Assembly: GCF_014195655.1 (NCBI RefSeq)
Contig: NZ_JACICD010000001.1
Location: 968,682 to 1,032,681 of the forward strand
Length of the DNA stretch: 64,000 nt
DNA from: Ancylobacter tetraedralis
GTDB taxonomy: Bacteria; Pseudomonadota; Alphaproteobacteria; Rhizobiales; Xanthobacteraceae
Reading direction: 5' to 3'
The notes beneath the pieces were generated by a model, which saw only the letters and a program-made list of their open reading frames with translations, searched no databases and was not told the DNA's origin. Positions within the stretch are counted from its first letter, which is position 1; every line of letters starts with the position of its first letter. The position numbers were made by a program, and so were the translations under genes. This document shows positions 50,124 to 60,382 of this stretch, in pieces.

Positions 50124-50948
50124 ATGAATCTCGACGCTTTCGGCACCACCGGCGAACTCGGCAAGCTCGGCAACCTGTTCATTCTCTACGGCCTGAACGT
50201 GCTCTATGCGCTGGGCCTCCTGCTCCTCGGCTGGTACGCCGCTTCCTTCGTGGAGCGGCTCGTGCTGCGGGCCTTCGGCGCGGCGCACCGGGTCGATCCC
50301 ACGGTGGGCGTGTTTCTCGCCTCGATCGCGCGCTATGGCGTGCTGGTGTTTGTCGGCGTGGCCGTGCTGCAGCGCTTCGGCATTCAGACCACCAGCATCA
50401 TCGCCGTGCTGGGCGCCACCTCCCTCGCGGTCGGCCTCGCCTTGCAGGGCACGCTGTCCAACGTCGCGGCCGGGGTGATGCTGCTGCTGTTCCGCCCGTT
50501 CAAGCTCGGCGACCAGGTCGAGATCGGCGGCATGGCCGGCACGGTGAAGGGGCTGACCCTGTTCACCACCGAACTCGCCTACGGCGACAATGTGCAGGTG
50601 CTGATGCCGAACGGAAAGGTGTGGGGCGCACCGATCGTCAACAGGTCGGTCTATGGCACGCGCAGCTTCGCGTTCACGCTGGAACTGAAGCCGGACGCCG
50701 ATATCGAAGCCGTGCTGGCCGAGGGGCTGGGTTTCCTCAAGGCGGATTCCCGCGTGCAGCCCGAGCCGGGCCCGGGGGCGGCCATCTCGAAGATGGCGCT
50801 GGACCGTGTGGAGATCGCCTTTTCCGGCTGGGCGGCGGCGGGGGAGGCCGGCGCGGTGCGCGGGGATCTCATCCGCCATCTGCGCGGCCTGCTGAAGAAC
50901 GCGATGCTGGCCACGTCCTCCTTGCCGCCGCGCGAGGCGAACGCCTGA
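50124..50948 (+). CDS. Small-conductance mechanosensitive channel (MscS family)
   Basis: 274 residues, close to E. coli MscS. Three membrane helices in the first 115 residues; TM3 (IIAVLGATSLAVGLALQGTLSNVAAGVMLLL region, about residues 92-122) has the Gly/Ala packing of the pore helix. The beta domain follows with RPFKLGDQVEIGGMAGTVKGL and LMPNGKVWGAPIVNRSVYGTR. It releases solutes on osmotic downshock. Likely transcribed with or just after the TfoX-N gene. Confidence 0.95.
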   Translation: MNLDAFGTTGELGKLGNLFILYGLNVLYALGLLLLGWYAASFVERLVLRAFGAAHRVDPTVGVFLASIARYGVLVFVGVAVLQRFGIQTTSIIAVLGATSLAVGLALQGTLSNVAAGVMLLLFRPFKLGDQVEIGGMAGTVKGLTLFTTELAYGDNVQVLMPNGKVWGAPIVNRSVYGTRSFAFTLELKPDADIEAVLAEGLGFLKADSRVQPEPGPGAAISKMALDRVEIAFSGWAAAGEAGAVRGDLIRHLRGLLKNAMLATSSLPPREANA

Positions 50949-50977
50949 GGGCGTTCGCACGGCAAGGTGAGAAGGTC

Positions 50978-51000
50978 GGCGGGCGATCGGCCCGCCTTGA
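50978..51000 (+). terminator. Hairpin after the MscS gene
   Basis: GGCGGGC (50978-50984) pairs with GCCCGCC (50990-50996) around GATCG, followed by TTGA. A similar GGGCGATCAGCCC hairpin sits over the stop codon of the convergent helicase gene at 51013-51025. The T-tract is short. Confidence 0.55.
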
Positions 51001-51018
51001 TCCTCCCCTGACGGGCGA

Positions 51019-52656
<1,638 letters not shown>

Positions 52657-52750
52657 CTGGGGTCAATTCTGCGGCTGCGCACCGCTCACCGGAGCCCCGA
52701 GCCGTAACCGGGGATGGCTGCATCGTCGTCGCGCGGAACGCATCAGTCGG

Positions 52751-52779
52751 GTATGGTCAGACGACGCGTTGCACCATAC
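52751..52779. promoter_or_regulatory. Inverted repeat between rhlE and the GreA/B-like gene
   Basis: GTATGGT (52751-52757) and ACCATAC (52773-52779) are perfect inverted copies 15 nt apart, centred near the middle of the divergent gap 52657-52873. It could be an operator shared by both genes. Confidence 0.35.
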
Positions 52780-52873
52780 GGATAAAGCCCGGAAAGTCAA
52801 CGAACTTTGCCGATGTCAAGGGTTTGTACGGGCATTTTTGCCCAGGAACGTCCGTTCGGGGTCTGGAGACGTC

Positions 52874-53350
52874 ATGAGCCGTGCCTTCGTCAAGGAAGAT
52901 AGCGGTGCCGAAGCGCTGCCCGAACGCCCGGTCAACAGCGAGCGCAATCTCGTCACCCGGCGGGGTCTGGCGCTCATCGAGCAGGAGAGCGCGCGCCAGC
53001 GCGAGGCGCTGTCGGCGGCCGGGGCGGCGGGAGAGCGCGACCGCGTGGCGGCGGCCTCGCGCGAGCTGCGCTACTGGAGCGCGCGCCGCGCCAATGCCGA
53101 GCCGGTCGATCCGCCGGCCAGCGGCGAGGCGATCACCTTCGGCATGGCGGTCACCATCGAGGACGAGGAGGGCCGTCGCCGCACCTACCGCATCGTCGGC
53201 GAGGACGAGGCGGACCCGCGCGAAGGGCGCATCGCCTGGATTTCCCCGGTGGCCCGCGCGCTGATGGGCAAATGGGTGGGCGACGAGATCCGCCTGCCGG
53301 CCGGCACCGCCGAGATTATCGCGGTCGATCCCCTGCCGGAGCCGTTCTAG
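52874..53350 (+). CDS. GreA/GreB-family transcription elongation factor-like protein
   Basis: 158 residues from the ATG at 52874. A helical N-terminus (RNLVTRRGLALIEQESARQ) replaces the full coiled coil of GreA/B, and the C-terminal FKBP-like GreA_GreB domain shows ITFGMAVTIEDEEGRRRTYRIVGEDEADPREGRIAWISPVARALMGKWVGDEIRLPAG. The acidic coiled-coil tip residues that reach the polymerase active site in GreA are not clearly identifiable, so it may be a regulator rather than a cleavage factor. It sits upstream of the SbcD-like gene in the same orientation. Confidence 0.9.
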   Translation: MSRAFVKEDSGAEALPERPVNSERNLVTRRGLALIEQESARQREALSAAGAAGERDRVAAASRELRYWSARRANAEPVDPPASGEAITFGMAVTIEDEEGRRRTYRIVGEDEADPREGRIAWISPVARALMGKWVGDEIRLPAGTAEIIAVDPLPEPF

Positions 53351-53415
53351 TCGCGCCGGATGCTGGACCGCGGCGGCGGAGTGGCTATCCTGTACTCCCG
53401 AGCCCAAAAGTCAGC

Positions 53416-54546
53416 GTGTCCGTGTTCCGTTTCATTCATACGAGCGACCTTCATCTCGGCAAGCGCTTCGGCAACCTGCCCGAGGAACTGCGCGGGCGGC
53501 TGCGCGAGGCGCGCCATGGCGTGATCGGCCGTCTGGCGGCCGAGGCGCGGGCAAGCGGGGCGAGCGTGGTGCTGCTGGCCGGCGACACGTTCGACACCGA
53601 GACGCCCTCGCCGGAAATTCGCCGCCAGGCGCTGGCCGAAATGGGCCATCACGCGCCGCTGACCTTCGTGCTGCTGCCCGGCAATCATGATTCGCTGCAG
53701 GCCACGTCGCTGTGGAGCGCGCTGCGCGAGGGCGCCCCGGCCAATGTGATCCTCGCCACCGAGCCCGCGCCGCTGACGCTGGCGCCGGGCGTGAGCCTGC
53801 TGCCCGCGCCCTGCACGACCCGCCGCCCCGGCCGCGATCTCACCGAATGGATGACCGGAGCGCCGACGCCGGAGGGCGCGATCCGGCTGGGCCTCGCCCA
53901 TGGCGCCATCCGCGATTTCTCCGAGGAGGGCAACGCGACCGAGGTGCTCGCCCCCGACCGCGCCGCCCGTGCCGGCCTCGATTATCTCGCGCTCGGCGAC
54001 TGGCATGGCGCCATCGCGGTGGATGCGCGCACCCGCTATAGCGGGACGCCCGAGCCGGACCGCTTCAAGCATGGCCGGCCGGGAGAGGCGCTGCTTGTCC
54101 ATGTCGCCGCCGCCGGCGCGCTGCCGGAGGTGACGCCGTTCCCCACCGGCTCGTTTGACTGGCGGATTGTGCCGCTGCATCTGCTGCCTGGGGATGACGG
54201 CCCCGCGCAACTGGCGGGGCTGCTGCCGGCCGGCCCGCAGCGGCGCCAGAGCCTGCTGCGGATCGCCGCCACCGGCCGGGCGAGCCTTGCCGGCCGAACC
54301 GCGCTGGCCGCCGCCATCGCGCACGCCGCGCCGGAATTCGCCCTGCTCGACTTTGAGGATGGCGACCTCGCCACCGAGTGCGAGGCGACCGATCTCGACC
54401 TGATCGACCGCGCCGGCGCCCTGCGCGAGGCGGCCGAGACGCTGAGCGCCGCCAGCCTCGATCTGTCGACATCGGCGGGTGATCGGGACATCGCCCGCGC
54501 CGCGCTGGTGCGGCTGTTCTCCTATTGCCAGAAGATCGCCTCATGA
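53416..54546 (+). CDS. SbcD/YhaO-like metallophosphoesterase (DNA repair exonuclease)
   Basis: 376 residues from a GTG at 53416 (a second GTG at 53422 also fits). The calcineurin-like phosphodiesterase motifs are complete: HTSDLHLGKRFG (Asp11, His13), LLAGDTFD (Asp57), LLPGNHDS (Asn90, His91), GLAHG and ALGDWHG. The C-terminal part is the capping/binding region of the YhaO group. Its stop overlaps the start of the ATPase gene by 4 nt (ATGA), as expected for an Mre11-Rad50-like complex acting on DNA ends. Confidence 0.93.
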   Translation: MSVFRFIHTSDLHLGKRFGNLPEELRGRLREARHGVIGRLAAEARASGASVVLLAGDTFDTETPSPEIRRQALAEMGHHAPLTFVLLPGNHDSLQATSLWSALREGAPANVILATEPAPLTLAPGVSLLPAPCTTRRPGRDLTEWMTGAPTPEGAIRLGLAHGAIRDFSEEGNATEVLAPDRAARAGLDYLALGDWHGAIAVDARTRYSGTPEPDRFKHGRPGEALLVHVAAAGALPEVTPFPTGSFDWRIVPLHLLPGDDGPAQLAGLLPAGPQRRQSLLRIAATGRASLAGRTALAAAIAHAAPEFALLDFEDGDLATECEATDLDLIDRAGALREAAETLSAASLDLSTSAGDRDIARAALVRLFSYCQKIAS

Positions 54547-57185
54547 AGCTCGCGGCGCTGCGGCTCTACAACGTCAAGCGCTTCGCGCGGCAGGGCGTCG
54601 CCATCGAGGACATCGGCGATGGCGTCAACGTGCTGTGCGCCGCCAATGAATATGGCAAGTCGACCAGCTTCGAGGCGTTGCACGCGCTGTTCTTCCTGCC
54701 GCACACCAGCGTTGCCAAGGACGTGCAGCGGCTCAAGCCCTATAGCGGCGGCAACCCGATCGTGCAGGCGGAGATCGAGGTGGCGGAAGGACGGTTCCGC
54801 CTCACCAAGCAGTTCATCGGCGGCAAGCGCGCGCAGGTCGAGCGGCTCGACGGCTTCGGCGGCGCGCAACTGGTCGCCCAGGCCGACGAGGCCGAGAGCT
54901 TCATCGCCGGCCTGATCCGCGGCGGCAGCGCCGGTCCGGCAGGGCTTTTATGGGTGCGCCAGGGCATTACCGGCCTCGAGGAGCGCAAGAAGAGCGAGGA
55001 GGAGGAGGAGCGCCGCGTGCGCGAGAGCCTGCTCGCCTCGGTGCAGGGCGAGGTCGAGGCGATCACCGGTGGACGGCGCATGTCGCAGATCATGGCGGCC
55101 TGCGAGGAGGAACTGGGCCGGCTCGTCACCGCCACATTGCGCCCCAGGAGCGGCGGTCCCTACGCCGCCGCCGTCGAGGAGGAAGCGCGCCTCGCCGAAG
55201 AGGAGCGACGCCTCTCCGCCGAGGTGCGGGCGCTGCGCGAGGCGCTGGACCGCCGCGCGGGGGCGCTGAAACGCCTCACCGAACTCGGCAATGCCGAGGA
55301 GAAGGCCGCCCGCCGCGCCGCCGTGGAGCAGGCGGAGGCGGCTTTCGAGGCGGCCAAGGCGCATGCGCAGAAGCTGAAGGCGGCCGAAGCGGAAGCCGCG
55401 CTCGCCCGCGACCGTCGCGACGCGGCGGTGCGCGAGGTTTCCGCCTTCCGCGAGGCGCTGGAGCAGGCGGAGCGGTTGGGGAGCGAGCTGGCGGCCGCCA
55501 ATGCCGCGCGCGAGGAGGCGAGGGCCCGACGCGGCGCGGCTTTGCTCGCGATCGAGCAGGCCCAGGCCGCGGTTGCGGCGGCGGAGAGCGAGGAGCAGGC
55601 GACCCGCGAGTTGCTGGTGCGGCTGGATGCGGCGCTGCGTGCTCGGCAGGCAGCGGAAGAGCGGACCGCGCTCGACGCGCGTCTCCAGCAAGCGGAGGTG
55701 CTGCGCGCCCGGCAGGAGCAGAGCGAGGCGGCGCTCGCGCCTCTTTCCATTGCCGATGCGGCGGTCGACGAGTTGCAGCAACTCGATATCGAGATCGCCC
55801 GGCTGCGCGCGGCCGAGGAGGCAGCCCTGCCCACGCTGCACATGGCCTATGCGGGAGAACCGGCCGCGCCGCTGGTGCTCGACGGAGCACCGCTCAATGA
55901 GGGCGAGGAGCATCCCATCCGCGACCTGTCGCGCCTCGATATCCCGGGCATCGGCACGCTGACCCTGTGCTCGCACCGCCCGGAGGGCGCCGACCGGGCC
56001 CGCCGCGCGGCCGAGCGCAAGCGCGCCGATCTGCTGGCAACGCTCGGGGTGGCGGATCTTCCCGCGGCGCGCGCCCGGCAGGCGGCGGCACGTGCGAAAA
56101 GCACCGAGCTGGACGGGCTGCGGCTGGAACTGCGCCATCTGGCGCCCGAGGGGCTGGCGCGGCTGCGCGAGGAAGTGGCGCGGCGCGCGGCGCTTGCGCC
56201 GGAGTTGCTGGAGCTGAAGGCCGATCCCGAGGAGACGCGGCTGAAGCTGGCGCAAGCCGGCTTGCGCGTCGACGCGGCGCGCAACGGCGTGCGCGAGGCG
56301 CAGCCGCAGCAGGGGCGGGCCAATGACGCCTTCGTCGCCACGGAAGCGGCGGTGGCGCGGCTCGGCGGCGAACTCGCCCGGCTCGACGCGTTTCTCGGTG
56401 ACGCGGCAGAGCGCCCCGCCCGCGCGCAGCTTTTGGCGCAGGGCCGCGAGGAGCGCGAGGCGCTGTTCGCACGGCACGAGGCGCAGGCCACGGCGCTGCG
56501 CCAGGCCGCGCCCCATCTTCCCTCCGCCGAGGCGGCGTTGCGCCGCGCGAAATCGGCCGAGGACGCGGCGACGCAGGAGGAGGGCCGGCTCGGCCGCGAA
56601 CTCGCCGAGCTGAACGGGCAGATCCGCACCCGCGCCGACGACGCCGTGGAAGAGGCGTGGCGCGAGACGGGCGAGGCGCTGGAAGCCGCGCGCGGCCGCG
56701 CCCGGGCTTTTGCCGCCGAGGTGGCGGCGCTCGAGCGGCTGCGCGCGACCCTGCAAGCCTCGCGCTCGGCGGCGCGCGACCTCTACCTCAAGCCGGTGCT
56801 GACCGAGTTGCGGCCGCTGCTCGGCCTGCTGTTCGAGGATATTTCCATCGTGTTCGACGAGAAGACCCTGCTGCCGCAGACCATCCGCCGCAATGGGCAG
56901 GACGAGGAGATCGACCGGCTGAGCGGGGGCATGCGCGAGCAGCTCTCGGTGCTCACGCGCCTCGCCTTCGCCCGGTTGCTGGCGCGCGATGGCCGGCCGG
57001 CGCCGGTCATCCTCGACGATGCGCTGGTCTATTCCGACGATGACCGCATCGAGCGCATGTTCAACGCCCTGCACCTGCAGGCGCGTGACCAGCAGATCCT
57101 GGTCTTCTCCTGCCGCCAGCGCGCGTTCTCCCGGCTCGGGGGCAATGTGCTCGCCATGACGCCGTGGCAGCCGGAGGCCGCCTGA
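54543..57185 (+). CDS. SbcC/Rad50-like (YhaN-type) coiled-coil ATPase
   Basis: 880 residues. Walker A is AANEYGKS (33-40). The ABC signature LSGGMREQLSVLTRLAFARLLA and Walker B PVILDDALVYSDDD lie near the C-terminus, giving a head-coil-coil-head SMC-like layout. Long Glu/Ala/Arg coiled coils fill about 200-420 and 490-790. Between them a small globular hinge (LHMAYAGEPAAPLVLDGAPL) replaces the CxxC zinc hook of Rad50/SbcC; no CxxC is present. It should tether and process DNA ends with the preceding nuclease. A hairpin terminator follows at 57257-57275. Confidence 0.93.
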   Translation: MKLAALRLYNVKRFARQGVAIEDIGDGVNVLCAANEYGKSTSFEALHALFFLPHTSVAKDVQRLKPYSGGNPIVQAEIEVAEGRFRLTKQFIGGKRAQVERLDGFGGAQLVAQADEAESFIAGLIRGGSAGPAGLLWVRQGITGLEERKKSEEEEERRVRESLLASVQGEVEAITGGRRMSQIMAACEEELGRLVTATLRPRSGGPYAAAVEEEARLAEEERRLSAEVRALREALDRRAGALKRLTELGNAEEKAARRAAVEQAEAAFEAAKAHAQKLKAAEAEAALARDRRDAAVREVSAFREALEQAERLGSELAAANAAREEARARRGAALLAIEQAQAAVAAAESEEQATRELLVRLDAALRARQAAEERTALDARLQQAEVLRARQEQSEAALAPLSIADAAVDELQQLDIEIARLRAAEEAALPTLHMAYAGEPAAPLVLDGAPLNEGEEHPIRDLSRLDIPGIGTLTLCSHRPEGADRARRAAERKRADLLATLGVADLPAARARQAAARAKSTELDGLRLELRHLAPEGLARLREEVARRAALAPELLELKADPEETRLKLAQAGLRVDAARNGVREAQPQQGRANDAFVATEAAVARLGGELARLDAFLGDAAERPARAQLLAQGREEREALFARHEAQATALRQAAPHLPSAEAALRRAKSAEDAATQEEGRLGRELAELNGQIRTRADDAVEEAWRETGEALEAARGRARAFAAEVAALERLRATLQASRSAARDLYLKPVLTELRPLLGLLFEDISIVFDEKTLLPQTIRRNGQDEEIDRLSGGMREQLSVLTRLAFARLLARDGRPAPVILDDALVYSDDDRIERMFNALHLQARDQQILVFSCRQRAFSRLGGNVLAMTPWQPEAA

Positions 57186-57256
57186 ACGGCGCCTGAGGCC
57201 GCGAGGGGCGCCAGCGCGGCGCGCCCTGGGAAGCCTTGGGGGAGATGGAGTGCGGC

Positions 57257-57287
57257 GGCCGGAACGGATCCGGCCTTCTGCCTCTTT
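57257..57287 (+). terminator. Probable terminator of the SbcD/SbcC-like pair
   Basis: GGCCGGA (57257-57263) pairs perfectly with TCCGGCC (57269-57275) with a 5-nt loop, followed by the pyrimidine-rich TTCTGCCTCTTT. It lies in the convergent gap before the GTPase gene. Confidence 0.6.
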
Positions 57288-57296
57288 CCGCTCCAT

Positions 57297-58511
57297 TCAG
57301 GCCGGTACGCGCTCCCAGGTCGGGAACGGGTCGGGCAGGTGCTTGAACGGCTCGGGATCGAACACGTTCGGCTTCATCGGACCGACCAGGCAGGCGTCGA
57401 GCGCGGCGCGGATCGCCGCCTCATCCATGTTCACGCCGATGAAGACCAGTTCCTGCCGCCGGTCGCCATAGCCGGGCGTCCAGTGCTGGCGCAGCCAGGA
57501 ACGCCAGTCCGGCTGCGTCGGCCAGTGCTCGGTCGGGATCGCCGCCCACCATTGGCCGATCGAGCCGGTGCGGCAGATAGCGCCCGCGAGCGACATCTCC
57601 CCCACCCGGCGCGGGCGGGTAGCCAGCCAGAACAGGCCCTTGGCCCGCACCAGCCCCGGCCAGGTGCGGGCGAGGAAGGCGTCGAACTTCTCCGGGTGGA
57701 ACGGCCGGCGGGCGCGATAGACGAAGCTGGAAACGCCGTATTCCTCGGTTTCCGGCACATGGTCCTTGAAGCCGTTCAGCTCCTTGAACCAGGTCGGGTG
57801 TTCATGGGCGGCCTCGAAATCGAACCGGCCGGTGCCGAGAATGTCCTTGAGCGGCACATGGGCCTGATCGGTCTCGATGAGGCGCGCGTCGGGGTTCAGC
57901 GCCTTCACCACGGCCCGCACCTCGGTGCGCCGCGCCGGGACGACGTCCGAGACCTTGTTGAGCACGATGACATCGGCGAACTCGATCTGGTCGGTCAGCA
58001 GGTCGACCAGCGTGCGCTCATCCTCCTCGCCCGCCGTCTCGCCGCGATCGCGCAGGAAATCGCGGGAGCCGAAATCCTTGAGCAGGTTGGCGGCATCCAC
58101 CACCGTCACCATCGTGTCGAGCCGGGCGACGTCGGAGAGCGAAAAGCCGTCCTCGTCGCGGAACTCGAACGTGGCGGCGACGGGCAGTGGCTCGGCAATG
58201 CCGGTGGATTCGATCAGCAGATAGTCGAAACGCCCCTCGGCCGCGAGCCGGCGCACCTCGGCGAGCAGATCGTCGCGCAGGGTGCAGCAGATGCAGCCAT
58301 TGGTCATTTCGACCAGCTTTTCCTGCGTGTGCGAAAGGTTGGCGTCGCCCGCCCGCACCAGCTCGGCATCGATGTTCACTTCCGACATGTCATTGACGAT
58401 GACCGCCACGCGCAGCCCCTCGCGATTGGCGAGGACATGGTTGAGCAGGGTGGTCTTTCCGGCGCCGAGAAAGCCGGACAGCACCGTGACCGGAAGGCGT
58501 GAATCGGACAT
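57297..58511 (-). CDS. COG0523 (CobW/ZigA-type) GTPase, probable zinc metallochaperone
   Basis: 404 residues from the ATG at 58509-58511 ([20 protein letters not shown]). The frame also opens at 58550, but that start lies inside the upstream operator. Walker A GFLGAGKT is at 13-20, the metal-binding CxCC motif (GCICC) at 72-76, [15 protein letters not shown] and LNKVSDVV (NKxD) follow, and a CobW C-terminal domain ends the protein. COG0523 members insert zinc, cobalt or iron into enzymes. The Zur-like palindrome 21 nt upstream argues for the zinc-starvation (ZigA/YciC) branch. Transcribed alone. Confidence 0.95.
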   Translation of the reverse strand: MSDSRLPVTVLSGFLGAGKTTLLNHVLANREGLRVAVIVNDMSEVNIDAELVRAGDANLSHTQEKLVEMTNGCICCTLRDDLLAEVRRLAAEGRFDYLLIESTGIAEPLPVAATFEFRDEDGFSLSDVARLDTMVTVVDAANLLKDFGSRDFLRDRGETAGEEDERTLVDLLTDQIEFADVIVLNKVSDVVPARRTEVRAVVKALNPDARLIETDQAHVPLKDILGTGRFDFEAAHEHPTWFKELNGFKDHVPETEEYGVSSFVYRARRPFHPEKFDAFLARTWPGLVRAKGLFWLATRPRRVGEMSLAGAICRTGSIGQWWAAIPTEHWPTQPDWRSWLRQHWTPGYGDRRQELVFIGVNMDEAAIRAALDACLVGPMKPNVFDPEPFKHLPDPFPTWERVPA

Positions 58512-58531
58512 AGGGACGCGCTCCATGTGTG

Positions 58532-58552
58532 AAATGATATAATGTATCACTT
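58532..58552 (-). promoter_or_regulatory. Zur-like operator upstream of the COG0523 GTPase
   Basis: A 21-bp palindrome with 8 of 10 arm positions symmetrical. Its core TGATATAATGTATCA (58535-58549) agrees at 12 of 15 positions with the Zur core remembered as TGTTATAATATAACA. It lies 21-41 nt before the start codon, where Zur bound with zinc would block RNA polymerase. Confidence 0.72.
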
Positions 58553-58717
58553 ACATGGAGACGGCATCGGATCAAGCCCATCGGCCATCGGCGGAAACAC
58601 AGGCTCGTCTGGCTCCGGTTCGATCCGGCATCCGTAGGCTGGATCGGCATTGCGAGCCGCAGACCCCGAAAAATTCGCGCGATTGCGGTTTCCAACGGGC
58701 GCCGGGTTGCGCCCCGT

Positions 58718-59383
58718 TCACAGGCTGTCGTAGAGCGCGTTCACATTATCCAGCGAATAGGCGAACTCGACCGGGCGGGTGCAGAGCCAGCCCCGGAAAG
58801 CCTTGCCCTCCAGTGCCTTGAGCACCTCCGGCATTCGGAGGATCCCCCCGCCATAGAGCCGGTTCGCCATGTCGAGCATGCCGGTGCGGTGCATCGCCTC
58901 GCTCAGGCTGCCGCAGGCCTCCTTCACCAGGAAGACGTGGAAGCCGAGATAGACGGCGTCGAATACCGTCGCCGTCACGCAGCTGTCGGTGAGCACACCG
59001 GCCACCACCAGCGTCTCGATCCCGCGCGCCTTCAGCCGCGCCTCCAGATCGGTATGGCGGAACGCGCTCGGCCAGTTCTTGTGGAGGACGATATCGCCAT
59101 CCTGTGGCGCGACCTCCGCACAGATTTCCGCGCCCGGTTCGCCCGCGACGGCCGAGCGGAACGTCTCGCCGGCCGCTTCATCGTGCAGCGCATAGTCGCC
59201 GCGTTCCTCGTCCCGCACATAGAACTGCGCGTGCACGACACAGATGCCGGCTTTCCGGGCGGTCGCCAGCAATTGCGCGGCGTTGGCGAGGACGCTGTCG
59301 TAGCCGATGATCGCCCAGGTGGCGCCGGGGCGGTACTCGTTCTGCAGGTCGATGAGGATAAGGGCGGTGGTCGCGGGCGTCAT
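58718..59383 (-). CDS. Isochorismatase-fold cysteine hydrolase
   Basis: 221 residues. The catalytic triad is visible: Asp12 (ALILIDLQNEY), Lys102 (VLHKNWPSAF) and Cys135 (VVAGVLTDSCVTATVFDA), with the cis-peptide region before Cys135. This fold includes N-carbamoylsarcosine amidase, ureidoacrylate amidohydrolase (RutB), nicotinamidase and biuret hydrolase. Next to a hydantoinase and a carbamoylase, action on an N-carbamoyl or ureido compound is the likeliest inference. It is the last gene of the leftward operon, 57 nt after the nitrilase stop. The C-terminal extension (about residues 180-221) is longer than in nicotinamidases. Confidence 0.92.
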   Translation of the reverse strand: MTPATTALILIDLQNEYRPGATWAIIGYDSVLANAAQLLATARKAGICVVHAQFYVRDEERGDYALHDEAAGETFRSAVAGEPGAEICAEVAPQDGDIVLHKNWPSAFRHTDLEARLKARGIETLVVAGVLTDSCVTATVFDAVYLGFHVFLVKEACGSLSEAMHRTGMLDMANRLYGGGILRMPEVLKALEGKAFRGWLCTRPVEFAYSLDNVNALYDSL

Positions 59384-59440
59384 GCGGCGCCTTTTCCGGT
59401 GCGGGCAGGAGCAGAAGCAGGAGCGGAAGCCGGAGCGGGT

Positions 59441-60382
59441 TCAGCCGGCGGTGGCCGGCCGGCGCGGTCCGGCGGCCTGCGCGATGAGCGCGTATTCGTC
59501 CGGGCGGCGGTAGCGCGCGAAGTCGAAGCCCGCCTTCGCGCAGTCCTCATTCATGGCGAGATCGGCGCGGTGGACGATCACCTCGTCGCCCAGCGAGTTG
59601 GCCAGCGCGACGATTTCCCCGCTGGGGGCGATGATGCAGGAGCCGCCGATCAGTGCCTGCCCCTCCTCGACCCCGGCCTTGGCGGCGGCGGCGATCCACA
59701 CCGTGTTCTGGTAGGCGCCGGCCTGCATCGGCAGATGGTTGTGGAACATGCGCAGATGCGCAAGCCGCGGGGTCTCGGTGAGGAGGAGCGGTGTGTTGTA
59801 GCCGATCAGCACCATTTCCGCGCCGTTGAGGCACAGCATGCGGTAGGTCTCCGGCCAGCGCCGGTCGTTGCAGATCGCCATGCCGATCCGCACCCCCTCG
59901 AAGGAAAATACCGGGAAGCCGAGATTGCCCGGCTCGAAATAGCGGCGCTCGAGATGCACCGTCACGCCTTCCTCCGGCGCCTCGGAGCCGGGCACATGCA
60001 TCTTGCGATAGCGGCCGATCACCGCCCCGTCGCGCCCCGCCAGCACCATCGTGTTGAAGCGCCGTTCGCGTCCGTCCTCCACCACGCTCTCGCAATAGCC
60101 GAGCGCGAAGCCGACCTTGAGACGCCGGGCCGCCGCGAATAGCGGGGCGGTGTCCGGGCCGGGCATCTCGCGCTCGTAGAAGGCGCGGATCTCGTCCGGG
60201 TCGGTCAGATCCCAGCGGGGAAAGAAGGTGGTGAGCGCCATTTCCGGGAACACCGCCAGTTCGGCGCCTCCCGCCGCCGCCGTTTCCAGCAGGGCGATGA
60301 GCCGCGCCACCACGTCCGCCCGGCTCTCCGCACGGGCGATCGGGCCGGTCTGGCAAACGGCGACGTTCAGGCGGCGAGCCAT
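59441..60382 (-). CDS. N-carbamoyl-D-amino-acid hydrolase-like enzyme (nitrilase superfamily)
   Basis: 313 residues from the ATG at 60380-60382; the open frame continues upstream only as a shadow of the next gene. Catalytic residues Glu47 (VFPEMALTTFFPRW), Lys127 (RYRKMHVPG) and Cys171 (MAICNDRRWPETYR) stand at the positions and in the contexts known for Agrobacterium D-carbamoylase. It would hydrolyse an N-carbamoyl amino acid to the free amino acid, CO2 and ammonia. The 5' end overlaps the hydantoinase stop by 16 nt, so the two are translated from one message. Confidence 0.94.
   Translation of the reverse strand: MARRLNVAVCQTGPIARAESRADVVARLIALLETAAAGGAELAVFPEMALTTFFPRWDLTDPDEIRAFYEREMPGPDTAPLFAAARRLKVGFALGYCESVVEDGRERRFNTMVLAGRDGAVIGRYRKMHVPGSEAPEEGVTVHLERRYFEPGNLGFPVFSFEGVRIGMAICNDRRWPETYRMLCLNGAEMVLIGYNTPLLLTETPRLAHLRMFHNHLPMQAGAYQNTVWIAAAAKAGVEEGQALIGGSCIIAPSGEIVALANSLGDEVIVHRADLAMNEDCAKAGFDFARYRRPDEYALIAQAAGPRRPATAG

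Noticed and set aside
58512..58550. Alternative start of the COG0523 GTPase at 58550
   Set aside because: The extra 13 codons lie within and beside the Zur-like palindrome, and family proteins start close to the Walker A segment.
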